This document shows, piece after piece, positions 21,742 to 32,341 of a stretch of 64,000 nt of DNA. The stretch is from Cryptomeria japonica. Taxonomy: Eukaryota; Streptophyta; Pinopsida; Cupressales; Cupressaceae. The stretch lies in NCBI RefSeq assembly GCF_030272615.1, contig NC_081412.1:689262083-689326082 (forward strand). The letters run 5' to 3'. The notes under the pieces were generated by a model. That model made no database searches and was not told where the DNA came from. It was given only the letters and a program-made list of their open reading frames with translations. The position numbers and the translations under genes were made by a program. Within the stretch, counting starts at the first letter, position 1. Every line of letters starts with the position of its first letter.

Positions 21742-23110
21742 TGTTGGCATATGTTTTTCATTGATATCAAATGGTATAGTTGAGTCTCAAATATTTGTCA
21801 TTTGTTTGAATAATAGTGAAGGTATTTGAATGTGACTTTGGTTCAAGGGGTTATATGGTAGTAACCTTGATAAAGATTTGTTTTTCTCATCAATAAGATT
21901 GGTGACATCTACAAAATTGCATTATACATTATGCAAAAGAGGTTCAACATTGGAGAAAAATTAAGTTTTAGTTTTATGAGCAGTACAGTTGAAAGAATAT
22001 GTTATTTGAAATAGGTTTGATGAATGACAAGGTGTATTTCACATCTTAGTGTTATGGTTCCTTGAAGTCTTAATGCAGAAACACAAGTCTGGATTTGATA
22101 TTTGAAGGCTTACAATAGTTTTTGAATCTTGTCTCCATAGCGACAAGAGCTTGTGACAAGAACCAATCACAACAACATGAACTTTAATGATAATGATAGA
22201 CAACATAATATTGAATGATAATGGCATTAATCATCAACATGATCTCTGTAGCTATGTCTAAGTTTGATACATAATCCTAATATATGTGAGAATGAAGTTA
22301 AATTTTTGAAACACCAATGACTTGTTTCTATTACAGGAACTTGCCGGGTGGTTACTTGTTCAGTTCTATGAGTAACAAATTCTTCTAACTGTTGGAGTTT
22401 TTTCTTTTTTGATATTTTTAAATGAATAATTTGGCTTGATATTTTTTGTTGTTGATGAAAATGAAAGAAAAATGGGTTTTGAAAGATAAATTTTTATCCT
22501 CAATCATTTAAGGAGAAAAAAATGAGTCATTGCAAATAGATATATAACAATTATCTTGAAAATATATAATTGAGACAAAAATCTTGCTTGAGTGTGAGGA
22601 GAATGTAATCATATGAATAGTTTATTTGAATTTGTTTTTTATATATATTTGAAAACAAATGGGAGGTCGATGTAAAGATTCAATGTTGCAGATTTAAGGA
22701 AAGTAGTCTATGAATTGTAGTGAAATAGAGTAGTCCTCTGTATATGTTTTGATTTCTTCTAAGATTTGTTAATGGAGTTGGTTCTCTTATTTTCAGTGAG
22801 AAATGTGTTGTAACCAATGAGGTTTGGCTAGTGGGGCTCAATAAAATTCATTTGCATAGTGATTTTTTACCCTTCTAAGGTTTTCCCCTCAAACACTTGT
22901 GTTGTGTGATGTTCATATATGACTCTTGTGTTTTGATAGTGGATATAAGTTTTGATTCTATTGATTTGAGTTCTATAGTCTATTATAATGTGTGATAGTG
23001 TCATGGTGCCATTGTGTTAAAAATATGTATATGTAACTAAATTGATTTTTATTAACCATTGATTCACCCCCCCCTCCCCCCCACTCTAAGTGGTATGGAG
23101 TATTCCAACA
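21742..23110 (+). repeat. E5 5' LTR
   Basis: The 1369-bp LTR starts TGTTGGCATATG and ends ATTCCAACA two bases before the primer-binding site. It carries the TGATTCAC + C-tract box (eight C, T, seven C) about 30-45 bp before its end. Confidence 0.8.
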
Positions 23111-23112
23111 AG

Positions 23113-23132
23113 TGGTACTAGAGCCAAGTTCC
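23113..23132 (+). promoter_or_regulatory. E5 primer-binding site
   Basis: TGGTACTAGAGCCAAGTTCC is a slightly diverged initiator-Met-type copia site two bases after the LTR end. Confidence 0.85.
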
Positions 23133-23184
23133 TTGTAAAGGTATAACAAACTTAGGTTTATCTTGGTATGGAATACTTGTAATC

Positions 23185-23645
23185 ATGGCACAAGAGGGTC
23201 CTTCAACTGCAAAATCACTTCTATCTGATGGCTCTGACTATGCTGTTTGGAAGGTTAGAATGCAAACATTTTTTTCCTAGGAGTTGATGTATTTAGTTTT
23301 TTTGTAAATGGTTATACTGTTACTGATACTATACCCATTGATATTGTTGGCAAAAAGGAATATGAAACTGATTCTCAGGAAAAGAATGCTATAGTTTTTG
23401 GCTTGTTTGAAGAATTTTTTGTCAAGGTTAAGCATTCTAAGTCTTCACAACAAGTTTGGGATAAATTGAACAATATTTACTATGGTAATGATAGAGTGAA
23501 GTAGACCAAAATACAAACTCTTAGAGAAAATTTTGAAGCGCTAAAAATGAATGAGAAAGAGGAGACAAAAAATTATCTTCTTAAAATTGATGAAATAGTC
23601 AATGCAATCCATGGTTTTGGAAAAGAGGTAGAAGTAAAGTTTACT
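23185..23645 (+). pseudogene. E5 copia gag fragment, frameshifted
   Basis: The frame opens MAQEGPSTAKSLLSDGSDYAVW at 23185, typical of copia gag N-termini. A stop follows MQTFFS, and a frameshift in a T run near 23300 moves coding to another frame. There the UBN2-type region reads KNAIVFGLFEEFF, QQVWDKLNNIYYGNDRVK (stop) and KMNEKEETKNYLLKIDEIVN. Coding similarity ends at KEVEVK, where the hAT-like insertion starts. Without the rest of gag, pol and the 3' LTR this is a dead 5' remnant. Confidence 0.8.
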
Positions 23646-26600
23646 TTAGTGGCGAATATTTGCCAATGGCGAATTTTTCACGTCAGTGATCTAGGAAAAG
23701 GTGAATATATTGTACCAATTGGGGGTAGCCATGTCACCAGAACATTATCAATTTCTATCAAATTCAAGGCCTGATTGCATTATGTTTTATGTAATTAAAT
23801 GTTTCTATGTGAGGATTTCGCTAATACAATATACAGTGGACATGAGGTAAATTTAATTTTTTCACCTACACTCTCTGAGGTTGCCTTAATCGACAACCAT
23901 AATTCACCTATATGCATATGAAGATTTGTTGGCCAGGAGGACCCAATTCGCCTAGCATTTTGTTGATGCGTGTAACAACTCACCCCAATTTTTGCCAACT
24001 CTACTGTATTTGCCAATTATTTGGATGACCCATAATCACCTCAAAAATTACATAAGTCATGTTATAGTTAAGCGAGATTTGCCAAATATTTGTATACCAT
24101 ATAAAATTCTTACGGAATTTGCCAAATAAGGATTGGTATAAATACATTCAAAGATCAGATCTATCTCTACACAATCTGATGGGTTCTAGGCTCTGAATTC
24201 AGATCAATAGCGAAGTTTTAGACCAAGGAAAATCTTTTTTGTTGACTGCATTGGCGACTGCTAGTGACCTAAAGGTGAGTGATCATATTTTTGAAGTATT
24301 ATAATATTATTGTGAGTTTATCTATATTTGTTTGTACTGTTGAGTTCATTCTTATTAAGTGGGATATTCAGACCTCAGACATCCCATTAGTGCCAAGTGA
24401 TCAACCTGGAGATTCAAACCTCAGACATCTAGATTGTAGGTCATAGGGCCAATGAAACATATATTATACTTTACAGTCTAGTATTACTTCTTCAACAATT
24501 TGATTTTTTTTTGCAACCTTTATTTCATTGGAGATGCCAAATAGGAAGAAGGGTAGGAAACTTGAATGTGGGGAAGGCCATGAAAGGCCAACAAAATGTA
24601 GAATGTTGTCTTCGTACTTTGGCTTTGGAAAATATTGTGGTGAAAATTAGGAAGGTACATCATCCCAAGTACAAGTACAAAATTCACAACTTACACCACA
24701 TGTTGAAGACAACGACAAACCTGATATCTCATATCAGGATGATCTTGAAGAAGATTATGTGGTAGATACCCAAGTTAGCCGGAATGATATAATCGACTTA
24801 AGTGATAATGCCATAGATGATAATGCACAAAAGGGGAAAAGAAAAGCCAAATAAAAAAGGATCAACCAAAATCAAAAAAGGATCGAGAGTGGGATATGTC
24901 AATGAGGAATTTTCAAATTAATTGGGCATCAAAGTATCCATTCTTTGAACCAATGGAGAATCCAATTGAAGGCGAGCCTCCAATAGAATGCAGGTGTAAG
25001 ATTTGCACTTGGAAACATAACAAGGAAATTAGGTTGTAGCTAAAAATTGACACCATAGAAAAGCATATGGGTAAATTTTATGAAAAAAAAATGATAGAGG
25101 GAGTTGAAAAATTAGTGATAAGATGGAAAACAAAGAAGGAATGTAAGCATGTGAGGAATGCCGAAGAGTATTATTTTCATGATAAAATATAGACGAAGCC
25201 TGTTGAAGTTAAAGGTTCTATTGAAGCTATTTTTGGAAAAGCAATGCAAATAGAACAACTGGGAAAAGTTGTTCAGTTAAGTGTTATTTTTTATATTTTG
25301 AGTAGAATGCGTGCTATGACAGATTTCCCATCAGTTAGTGGTTTATTACATTTTTTGAAAGTTCCTAACTATCCTAATAGTCACTGGTCAGTAAACAATG
25401 GATGGGAATGGGCAAGTTGTCTCCTGAGGTTGAAAAAGAAGATGTAAAGGAAAAAATAAGAGAGTCAAACTTTATTGCATTTTCTTTAGATGAAGTTATG
25501 ACAGTAGATAATACTTTGTGGGTATGCATGCATGTTTATACTGTACAAAATCATGCCCGCCAACCTCATCTACTATCTATTGCTAAAATAAAGGATAGTA
25601 CGATAGTGGATAATTTATTTCAACTAGTAGAGAGATGTTTAATTGAATATGGAGGTATGGATGATATGATGATTGCCAAAAAATTGGTGTGTGTTGGAGC
25701 GAATGGAGCTTCAGTAATGTAAGGTCACATGAACAGTCTTTGTACAAAGATGGAAACTTATTTTGCAACCTATATTATTACCATTCACTACATGGCTCAC
25801 ATGATGAATCTATATTTTAGAATTACGAGCAAGTATGCTCCAGTAAAAAAAATTGAAATTTTAATCAGAGAGCTCTACTCACACTTATGTCAAAGTCCCA
25901 AGCGATTTATGGAATTGGAACACTTTGTTGATGAAATAACTGATGGGAACAAGTTTCTCAAGGATAATGATACCAAATGGATCTCTTTGGATGGTCTAGC
26001 GCATCGATTTTTTTCAGAATATCCATCCTTGATTGGACTATTTCACACAACTCACGACGAATCAGAGCAACTAAAATTTCCTGACCTTCTTCGGAGGTCA
26101 AGTAATCTAGAGACACCCTTAACTTTAGTAGCTCTTATGCCCATGCTAAAGGAAATGAGGAATATTATGAAGGTTGTCCAAAAAAGAGCTATTCATATTG
26201 CAGAATATGCTACACTACGTAAGTTGACATGCATGGCCCTTGATAATCTCTATCAAAATCAACCAACACTATTGGATGAAAAATTTGTTAAGTGGCAAAC
26301 ACTCACAGATTTGAAAATTTTTGATAACTTTTTTAAAATTGGTGCAAATGGGGAGGTATGTGTCAATGTACGGGGAGTTGAGATACCAATGCAATTCTAT
26401 GCCATGGTCGACCCCGAGGAACCAAGAAAGCGCCATAGGAAGCAACTAGCAAGAGTTACAAGGGAAGATTTCGACAAGATTGTTGAGTCTGTAACTACGT
26501 ATGCGAAGAAAATTGCCTATGATCTTTCCTCACATATTAGAAGTAGATTCTCTCTTGACAAACTACTTGAAGCCATGTCTATTGTGTTTCCTCAATATTG

Positions 26601-27240
26601 GAGCCTCAATAGTCTAGCTGATTTTCGAAGTAAGCTACTGACTTTGATAAAACAATTTTGCATATCCAGAGAATTGAATGGAGTAACTATAAATGGAATA
26701 TTAGACAAAAATATTCTTAGAGAGAAATCAACTCATTTTGCATACACTATGAGGGAACAATATGATAGAATGGAGAACATCCATGAAGAGGGATTAGTAA
26801 CAATGCTTTGAAAAAATCTAGGTGAGAATGAAGTGTTGCATGATTCAATACCAAAATATTTTAATCTTGTTGATTTATTTATTACCATGATATTGGGTTT
26901 GGTGAAAGATGAGAGAGTTTTTAGTGCTTTGGGATTCCTAAATTAAAAGCTAAGAAACAAACTAGACAAAAATTTGGAAAATTGCTTAAGGCTCTATACA
27001 TCTAGGTATGATGTCCACACTTTTCCTTATGATAGGGCACTGAAAATCTGGAGGTCTAAATGTGAAAGAAGAGGTTTGGGAAATACTTCAAACCAAAGTG
27101 TCAATGGGACTATTGACTCATGTACCAGACCTACTGGTAGCATTGAGATGTAGTTCAACGAAGGTATGCAGACTCGGAGTGAAGAAAACACCGACAAGAA
27201 TCAAGAAAGCTCTGAATTTGTTGAGCAAGAATGGTAGCTG
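23646..27240 (+). mobile_element. hAT-superfamily DNA transposon, decayed
   Basis: The left end begins near (T)AGTGGCGAATATTTGCC within E5 gag. Five copies of TTTGCCAA or TTGCCAA lie in the first 500 bp (near 23661, 23991, 24009, 24079 and 24119), as expected of transposase-binding subterminal repeats. The transposase relic follows. I could not find an inverted copy of the left end or the 8-bp target-site duplication, so the right end is uncertain and may be deleted. Confidence 0.65.
24534..27237 (+). pseudogene. hAT transposase (ZNF862/KIAA1586-like, zinc finger plus RNase H fold plus dimerisation domain), broken
   Basis: The start MPNRKKGRKLECG at 24534 leads into an acidic N-terminus. A frame change then brings a zinc-finger-like region near 24980-25090 (ECRCKICTWKH, KHMGKF). 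From 25402 to 27237 one frame is kept with few stops. FIAFSLDEVMTVDN is the first catalytic-Asp region, and KLVCVGANGASVM is the second, with the expected Asp changed to Asn. YMAHMMNLYFR, KIEILIRELYSHLCQSPKRF and DTKWISLDGLAHR fit hAT cores related to ZNF862-like proteins. The C-terminal dimerisation region includes VKDERVFSALGFLN (stop) KLRNKLDKNLENCLRLY. Stops at 25720 and 26809, the frame changes and the lost Asp make it inactive. Confidence 0.8.
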
Positions 27241-27405
27241 TAAGAGATTGGTATTTATTAATCTTATTACTATATCTCATCATTCATATTACAAAAGCAT
27301 ATTATTATGGTTGATAACTTGATGATGTTTTATGAGTTTGTCAACTTTTTGCAATTAGAATTTAATATTGATTTGTAACTGTATTTTTCAACTTTCTATT
27401 TCCAG

Positions 27406-27578
27406 ATTTAAAATAGCCTAATAAAAGACCATAATGTGTTTATTGATATAGAGATGTTTATTTAAACATGTTGAGAACTTAGATTTTTATCAAATTTAAA
27501 ATAGCATAATAAAAGACCATAATGTGTTTATTGATATAGAGATGTTTATTTAAACATGTTGAGAACTTAGATTTTTAT
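27406..27578. repeat. 88-bp tandem duplication
   Basis: Two nearly identical units with an 88-bp period, starting 27406 and 27494. They share ATAAAAGACCATAATGTGTT and the TTTAAACATG palindrome. There is about one mismatch over the overlap, so the duplication is recent compared with its surroundings. Confidence 0.9.
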
Positions 27579-27599
27579 TAATTATTTCAAAATATAGTC

Positions 27600-28050
27600 G
27601 TATGATATAATTAATTCAATACATGACTCTGTGTGATTCTCCATGCAAAAATCAATACAAGATTTCAGATTCCTTTGCAAATGACCTTGAATTCCCTTTT
27701 ATAGAAACAAGGGAGCAACAACATCTTTAGGTCAATTTGCAACATGTGAAGACTCAACATCAAAATCAATTACTAAGGCACTGAACAATGAATATATCAT
27801 CCCGATTGTCATAGTATCAAAAACTCAACACAAATTTACATGGCCATGATAGGCTGGATTAGCAATTGAACAACTGCTACATGTCTCTTGTTCAAAAAAC
27901 AAAGCTCAAAATTAAATATTAATTCAAGTCATGAAAAATTAAATATAGATAAAAGCAGTGCCCAAAACCTAGAAATAAGAATTAGAGAAATGCAGAAATG
28001 TTAAAACTTGGGAGAATTTGATAATACAAATTTACAAGGTTGAAGGTTTT
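27600..28050. other. Unassigned AT-rich stretch
   Basis: No ORF or element end is recognised. Near 27840-27875 a segment (GGCTGGATTAGCAATTG) resembles one at 28068-28090 (GGTTGGATTAGCAATAG), both readable on the minus strand as IANP-type peptides. This hints at a duplicated 3' exon of the neighbouring minus-strand coding region. Confidence 0.3.
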
Positions 28051-31000
28051 GACTGTACATCATAGGTTGGATTAGCAATAGCGGGTGCTGGTTTTTTCCT
28101 GCTCATAAAACAAAGTTATTTCAAGCGATGCCAAATTCAAACAAAAAAAACATTAAACCTTGAAATTAAGAGTAAAAGCAGAAAACTATGCAATACATAC
28201 TATGATTCTTGAGATTTATGTGCCAGTTTTTGTAGGGTGCTCCACTCTTCGTCTGATGAAAGTCCAATATTCTTTAAACTATTTTAATTCAACTGCAACT
28301 TCATCAACAATCCATATTTAGAAGAGTGACTTAACATCACTGTTTCACCCAATACCGCATTCAAAGTTGTAAATGGTTTGATGAATTCCAGAAAGCTTTG
28401 GGGAGTTGTGTCCTTAGGAAGCAAGTCTAAAATAGACTTCATTTTTTCCTCCATGTTTTTTTTGGTAAGCTTTTTTTCCAATGAATTTATTTGATGGGTC
28501 AACGGACTTCGACAAACTAAGTTTAATCAAAGTGGTTGTCTTTTCTTGCAACTTCAATATCTTTTTGTCACCTTTATCCATAATTTATGATGTTTCCCTT
28601 AGTTTCTGGCATTTTTGAAGGATAGATGATGTCTTAATTGTGGCATCAATGCAGTTGTTAATTCCCTTGGATGCCAAATAGCTGTCACTAGTACTATAGA
28701 CTATTTCCAAATTTTTTTTTGTCATATCCTCTTTTGAATAAACATGTATGCCCTTCTCAATGTGCTCTTTGATCTTGCAATAAATTAATCTCAGACTTTC
28801 ATTCAATTCAAACCATTCACACAACTTGTCACTCCTCTGCATTATTTGCCCCCAAATATTTTCTTGTATATACTTCAATGTATTTTTCATGTTATCTTTC
28901 AATCTATCCTCCAAATTTTTAATTTTATCATTTGCATTGTCTAGGTCTTCTTTCATTTGTGCACATTTTTTTCTTTCTTCCTCCACTTCCTCTTCCAAAT
29001 GTTTTTCTTTTTGCTTCTCATGATGCAATAGGTCATGTATTTTTTTTTATTTTGGCAACAATAGACTCATAACTTTTGTATATTTTTTGTAAACTGGCTC
29101 TTTCATCATCAAATTTTTTATTGCTTTTAGCCACTTTTCCCCTCAATTCCTTCAATTCTGTCTCCATCTTTTCCTTCTCTGCAATTTCTACTGTAGAGCC
29201 CACATTTTTTATCCTATTCTGTAAATCATTGCACTTGTTATCTGCTACTTTCCTCTTTGTTTTTTTGTTTGCAAGGTCTTCCTATAACTTTTCTATTTGT
29301 TTCTCCAGCTTATTTTTTTTCTCTCTCCACCTCTAGCAGTGAATTGTAGACCAGTTCGTTAGTCTTTTTTGACACACTAATTTTGTCCACATTTTGTACT
29401 TTGGAAAAATCTATTTGGAGGGTGCTAACTTGAAATTCAGAGGGATCTATCTGACCGTGTGGTGGATTTTTATCTTTATTTGAGGGCTTAACAACCATGA
29501 ATTCCATCATATCTTTGTGTGGGTCATATGTTGGAAATACCCTATTCCTTGCAGGTAGTCCCTCTAAAACTTGAGTCACGACAACCCTCTACAATGCTCT
29601 CTTTTTTTCTTTATTTGCATTTGTTGTGTGTTCAAAATTTTCATAGTAATTACAAAATTGAAAATCTAAGCTTGCTGAAGCAATTGAATGTTTGAAAGTT
29701 GAAATAGTAGAGGCTCCAGTTTCACCTATGCCTATGGTTTTAACTAATGCATTATGAGGAGTACCAACAACCATTCCTGATCTTGTCCCATTGTTAATTG
29801 CATGTGTAGTTTTAATAGTCTTTTGAGGGGTCTATTCTGAAGTTGCAAATGATAGTTTTGTAGTGATAGTGGCACTTGATATAGGATTCTAAATAGTATG
29901 AGTATCTACCACTAGTGGCCTCTTGTGAGAGATATTTTGTTGTCGTACTTGTCCAATACCAAGACAAATAGTATCAATAGTAGTACCCAGGCCAACCCTA
30001 CCAATTGCAGTGGCACTTGACTAAACACTAATAGGAATAATATCCCTAGATTCCCCACTAGTGGCAGTGGCACTTGATTCACCACCAATAGGAATACCAT
30101 GATGTGGTGGTGGTTGTGGATTTGAACCTCTAACAAATGCAGGTGGACCTAGCTGAGAATGAGTAGTACCTTTCCATGATGAATCTAACAAATCAAGTTG
30201 AATGACTGGTTTAACAGGAGCTTTTGATTTTGAATCTGATGGAATTTATACCTCAAGTGGAAACCAAATGCCTTCTCCTCTGGGACCTAGACCACCACCT
30301 TCAAAACCCATTTTTTCCACAATGTTTTCCCCTTTTCTATATTATTCTTTCATGGACTCGTTAACTCCACCAAATATTGTAGGGACTGTAGTAGTTGTTG
30401 GAGTGGCCTCAACCACATACTCATTTTCATTATTACTCATGTCATATGTTGTTGTGGGTTGCTCCATATTCCACAATTTTTTAAACTCTTCATCCTCATC
30501 GACGGACTCAAATTCTACACTGGTCTTTGGTTCACCGAGATTCTTCCTCATAGTCTAAAAATCATTTATTTTGGTTTGAGTCCAACAACTGTCTTTATAT
30601 TCTTGCAGTATTGTTTTGAGAATAGATTTGTTAGATGGATTAGTAGATTTTTCATAGAAATTGTAGGACCTCCTATTTTGGATGCCCTGCTCTATTGTCC
30701 TCTATGTGTTCAATGCCATAATTTGTGATGACAATTCTTTTGTTGAAATTTTATTGTCAGCGGAAATTTTCTCCCTCTTTTTTTACCTCATCCCAGGAGT
30801 CCATGTTTCTAAGATTTTCTAGCAGTGGTTTACTTTCATGTTGACATAACATTGAAGAGTTCCCATTTTTCTTAAGCCTTGCTTGAAATACATCAATTGG
30901 ATCATACTACCAGAGACCCTCATCACCAAAGCTAAAAAACTGTCAAAAAATCATGTGCCACCTTGAATACTTTTCTCTCAAATGTGAACCCTCCACATGA

Positions 31001-31352
31001 GAAAGGCAAGGAATGAAATATGCTCTTCTTTTGTTGACCATGAAAGTGCCTATCTGTGCTCTCCAACTGTCGTACATATTCCAATGCAAATACCCTCTTT
31101 GTCATATGTATTGGAAGTATGTAGGGTTTTACTGCTGATCTGTAGAACCTTAACATAGTGTATTCTTCCATCAAGAACCAGTCAGTCAATTGTATTTGAC
31201 TTTCGAGTTGAATGCAATCTCTACAAGACACAGGCAATCTAGGCATTGTAGTGCTTGTAATTTCATTATACATTGGTGCCAAAAAGAAGTCTACAAAATG
31301 GTTGAATTTCTTTCTGTTATCATTCATCTTTATCTTAGGTGTCCATTCATAT
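28050..31352 (-). pseudogene. Unrecognised G-patch/coiled-coil coding region, 3' portion
   Basis: This is the downstream part of a minus-strand coding region whose upstream part is at 54538-55453; E8 separates them. Segments: 31352-30930 (MTKRVFALEYVRQLES area), a frameshift, YYDPIDVFQARLKKN-like sequence, then 30551-29310 in one frame with six stops. That frame has an acidic stretch (ESVDEDEEF), a G-patch-like motif near 30240-30330 (EKMGFEGGGLGPRGEGI, then PLEV) and a Ser/Ala/Thr-rich linker. From about 29340 to 28590 it is strongly coiled-coil (EEEVEEERKKCAQMKEDLD, KIKNLEDRLKDN). After KLAHKSQES near 28205 a GTATGT resembles a splice donor, and GAGCAG near 28105 an acceptor. G-patch proteins bind RNA helicases or nucleic acid; that role here is inference. 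It may be a decayed cellular gene or a captured gene. Confidence 0.5.
31348..31352. repeat. E8 target-site duplication, left copy
   Basis: CATAT directly abuts the E8 3' LTR end and matches CATAT at 54538-54542. A five-base duplication is standard for LTR retrotransposons. Confidence 0.9.
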
Positions 31353-32000
31353 CGTGGAGCAGGAAAAGTGAGACCGGGTGACTAGAACCTAATCCCACTT
31401 TAGCCAACACATTGGGAATACGAAAGAGCCTAGGGAGATAACTCGCTTTGGCTACTTCTTGTGAGAAACAGAGAGACAAGGATTATCTCTTATGGTTTCT
31501 ATTCCTCTTGTTGTATGTGATGAGAAAAAATAGGGTTTGATTGATCTAGACTAGGAGATAAACAATGAAGCACATATAAATTGAAATTACACAAACTTGC
31601 AGAACTGGAATTGAGATACCGAAAGTAGACAAGGGGGAGGAATTTGAATCTATACCTGATGCTGAAAATTGAGCCAAACTGACCAAGACCAGGGTGCCAT
31701 GCCACTAACCCTGATGATCCGACAAAGAGCTACATCTGAGAAACTACAATTCTGAGACTTTTGGGCAGTGCCTATGTCTTTTCCTAAGTTGAAAGTCCTT
31801 CGGGTACCCATTTCAGCACCTGCAACTGAAAAGAAAGGGTTTGGGTGGTTATATAGGGTTTTGCCTCAGTCAAACCCTTGTGTTGGTGATTTCCACCTTC
31901 ACAAAAGATGATAATTTACTGAAAATGTGTGTGCTAGAACCTTGTGTGTATGCAAGATCCTAAAATGAATGCAAAACATCTAGAGCAACCCTAAAGAGTA
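31353..32000 (-). repeat. E8 3' LTR, distal part
   Basis: This aligns with 52958 to about 53605 of the 5' LTR (AAAAGTGAGAC, CTTTAGCCAACACA, GATAAACAATGAAGCACATA). The final dinucleotide has decayed from TG to CG on the plus strand. E7 begins after AAGAGTA at 32000. Confidence 0.9.
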
Positions 32001-32341
32001 TTTTGGAATTATGGATGAATTGATTATGTGTTGCATTGATTTTTTTTCATTGATGTCAACACTAGCTATTATGGTTGGCTACCGACATACATGTTTTGGT
32101 TACCGGTAGAAGATCTAGTGTTACTGGTAGAAGAGACTATCTGTTGGACACTTCCAACATGTTTGGATCAATGGAGTATGTTTGATTTCATGTGTTACAT
32201 GTTCCTTGAGCATGTTTTGGTTAGTTGGTATTGACTTGGTAATCGGATGCTATCATACACTCTTGTAAACCCTTACCGGCATTGGTTTAAGGTTTAACCG
32301 ACAAAGCTTTTAGTGAGGAATCTTGACATGATGCATAAATC
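32001..32341 (+). repeat. E7 5' LTR, proximal part
   Basis: This matches 46144 to about 46482 (TTATGTGTTGCATTGAT, CAACACTAGCTATTATGG). The expected TGTTGGCATT start reads TTTTGGAATT. Similarity fades after GATGCATAAAT, where E6-related sequence begins. Confidence 0.85.

Larger units (their letters stand above)
21742..23645 (+). mobile_element. E5: Ty1/copia element, 5' LTR and gag fragment
   Basis: A plus-strand copia 5' end: LTR, primer-binding site and the first ~150 codons of gag. Gag similarity stops near 23640, where hAT-like terminal sequence begins. The rest of E5 was not found to the right. Confidence 0.8.

Noticed and set aside
28826-29336. Plus-strand Phe/Ser-rich ORFs
   Set aside because: Antisense shadows of the Glu/Lys-rich coiled coil on the minus strand.
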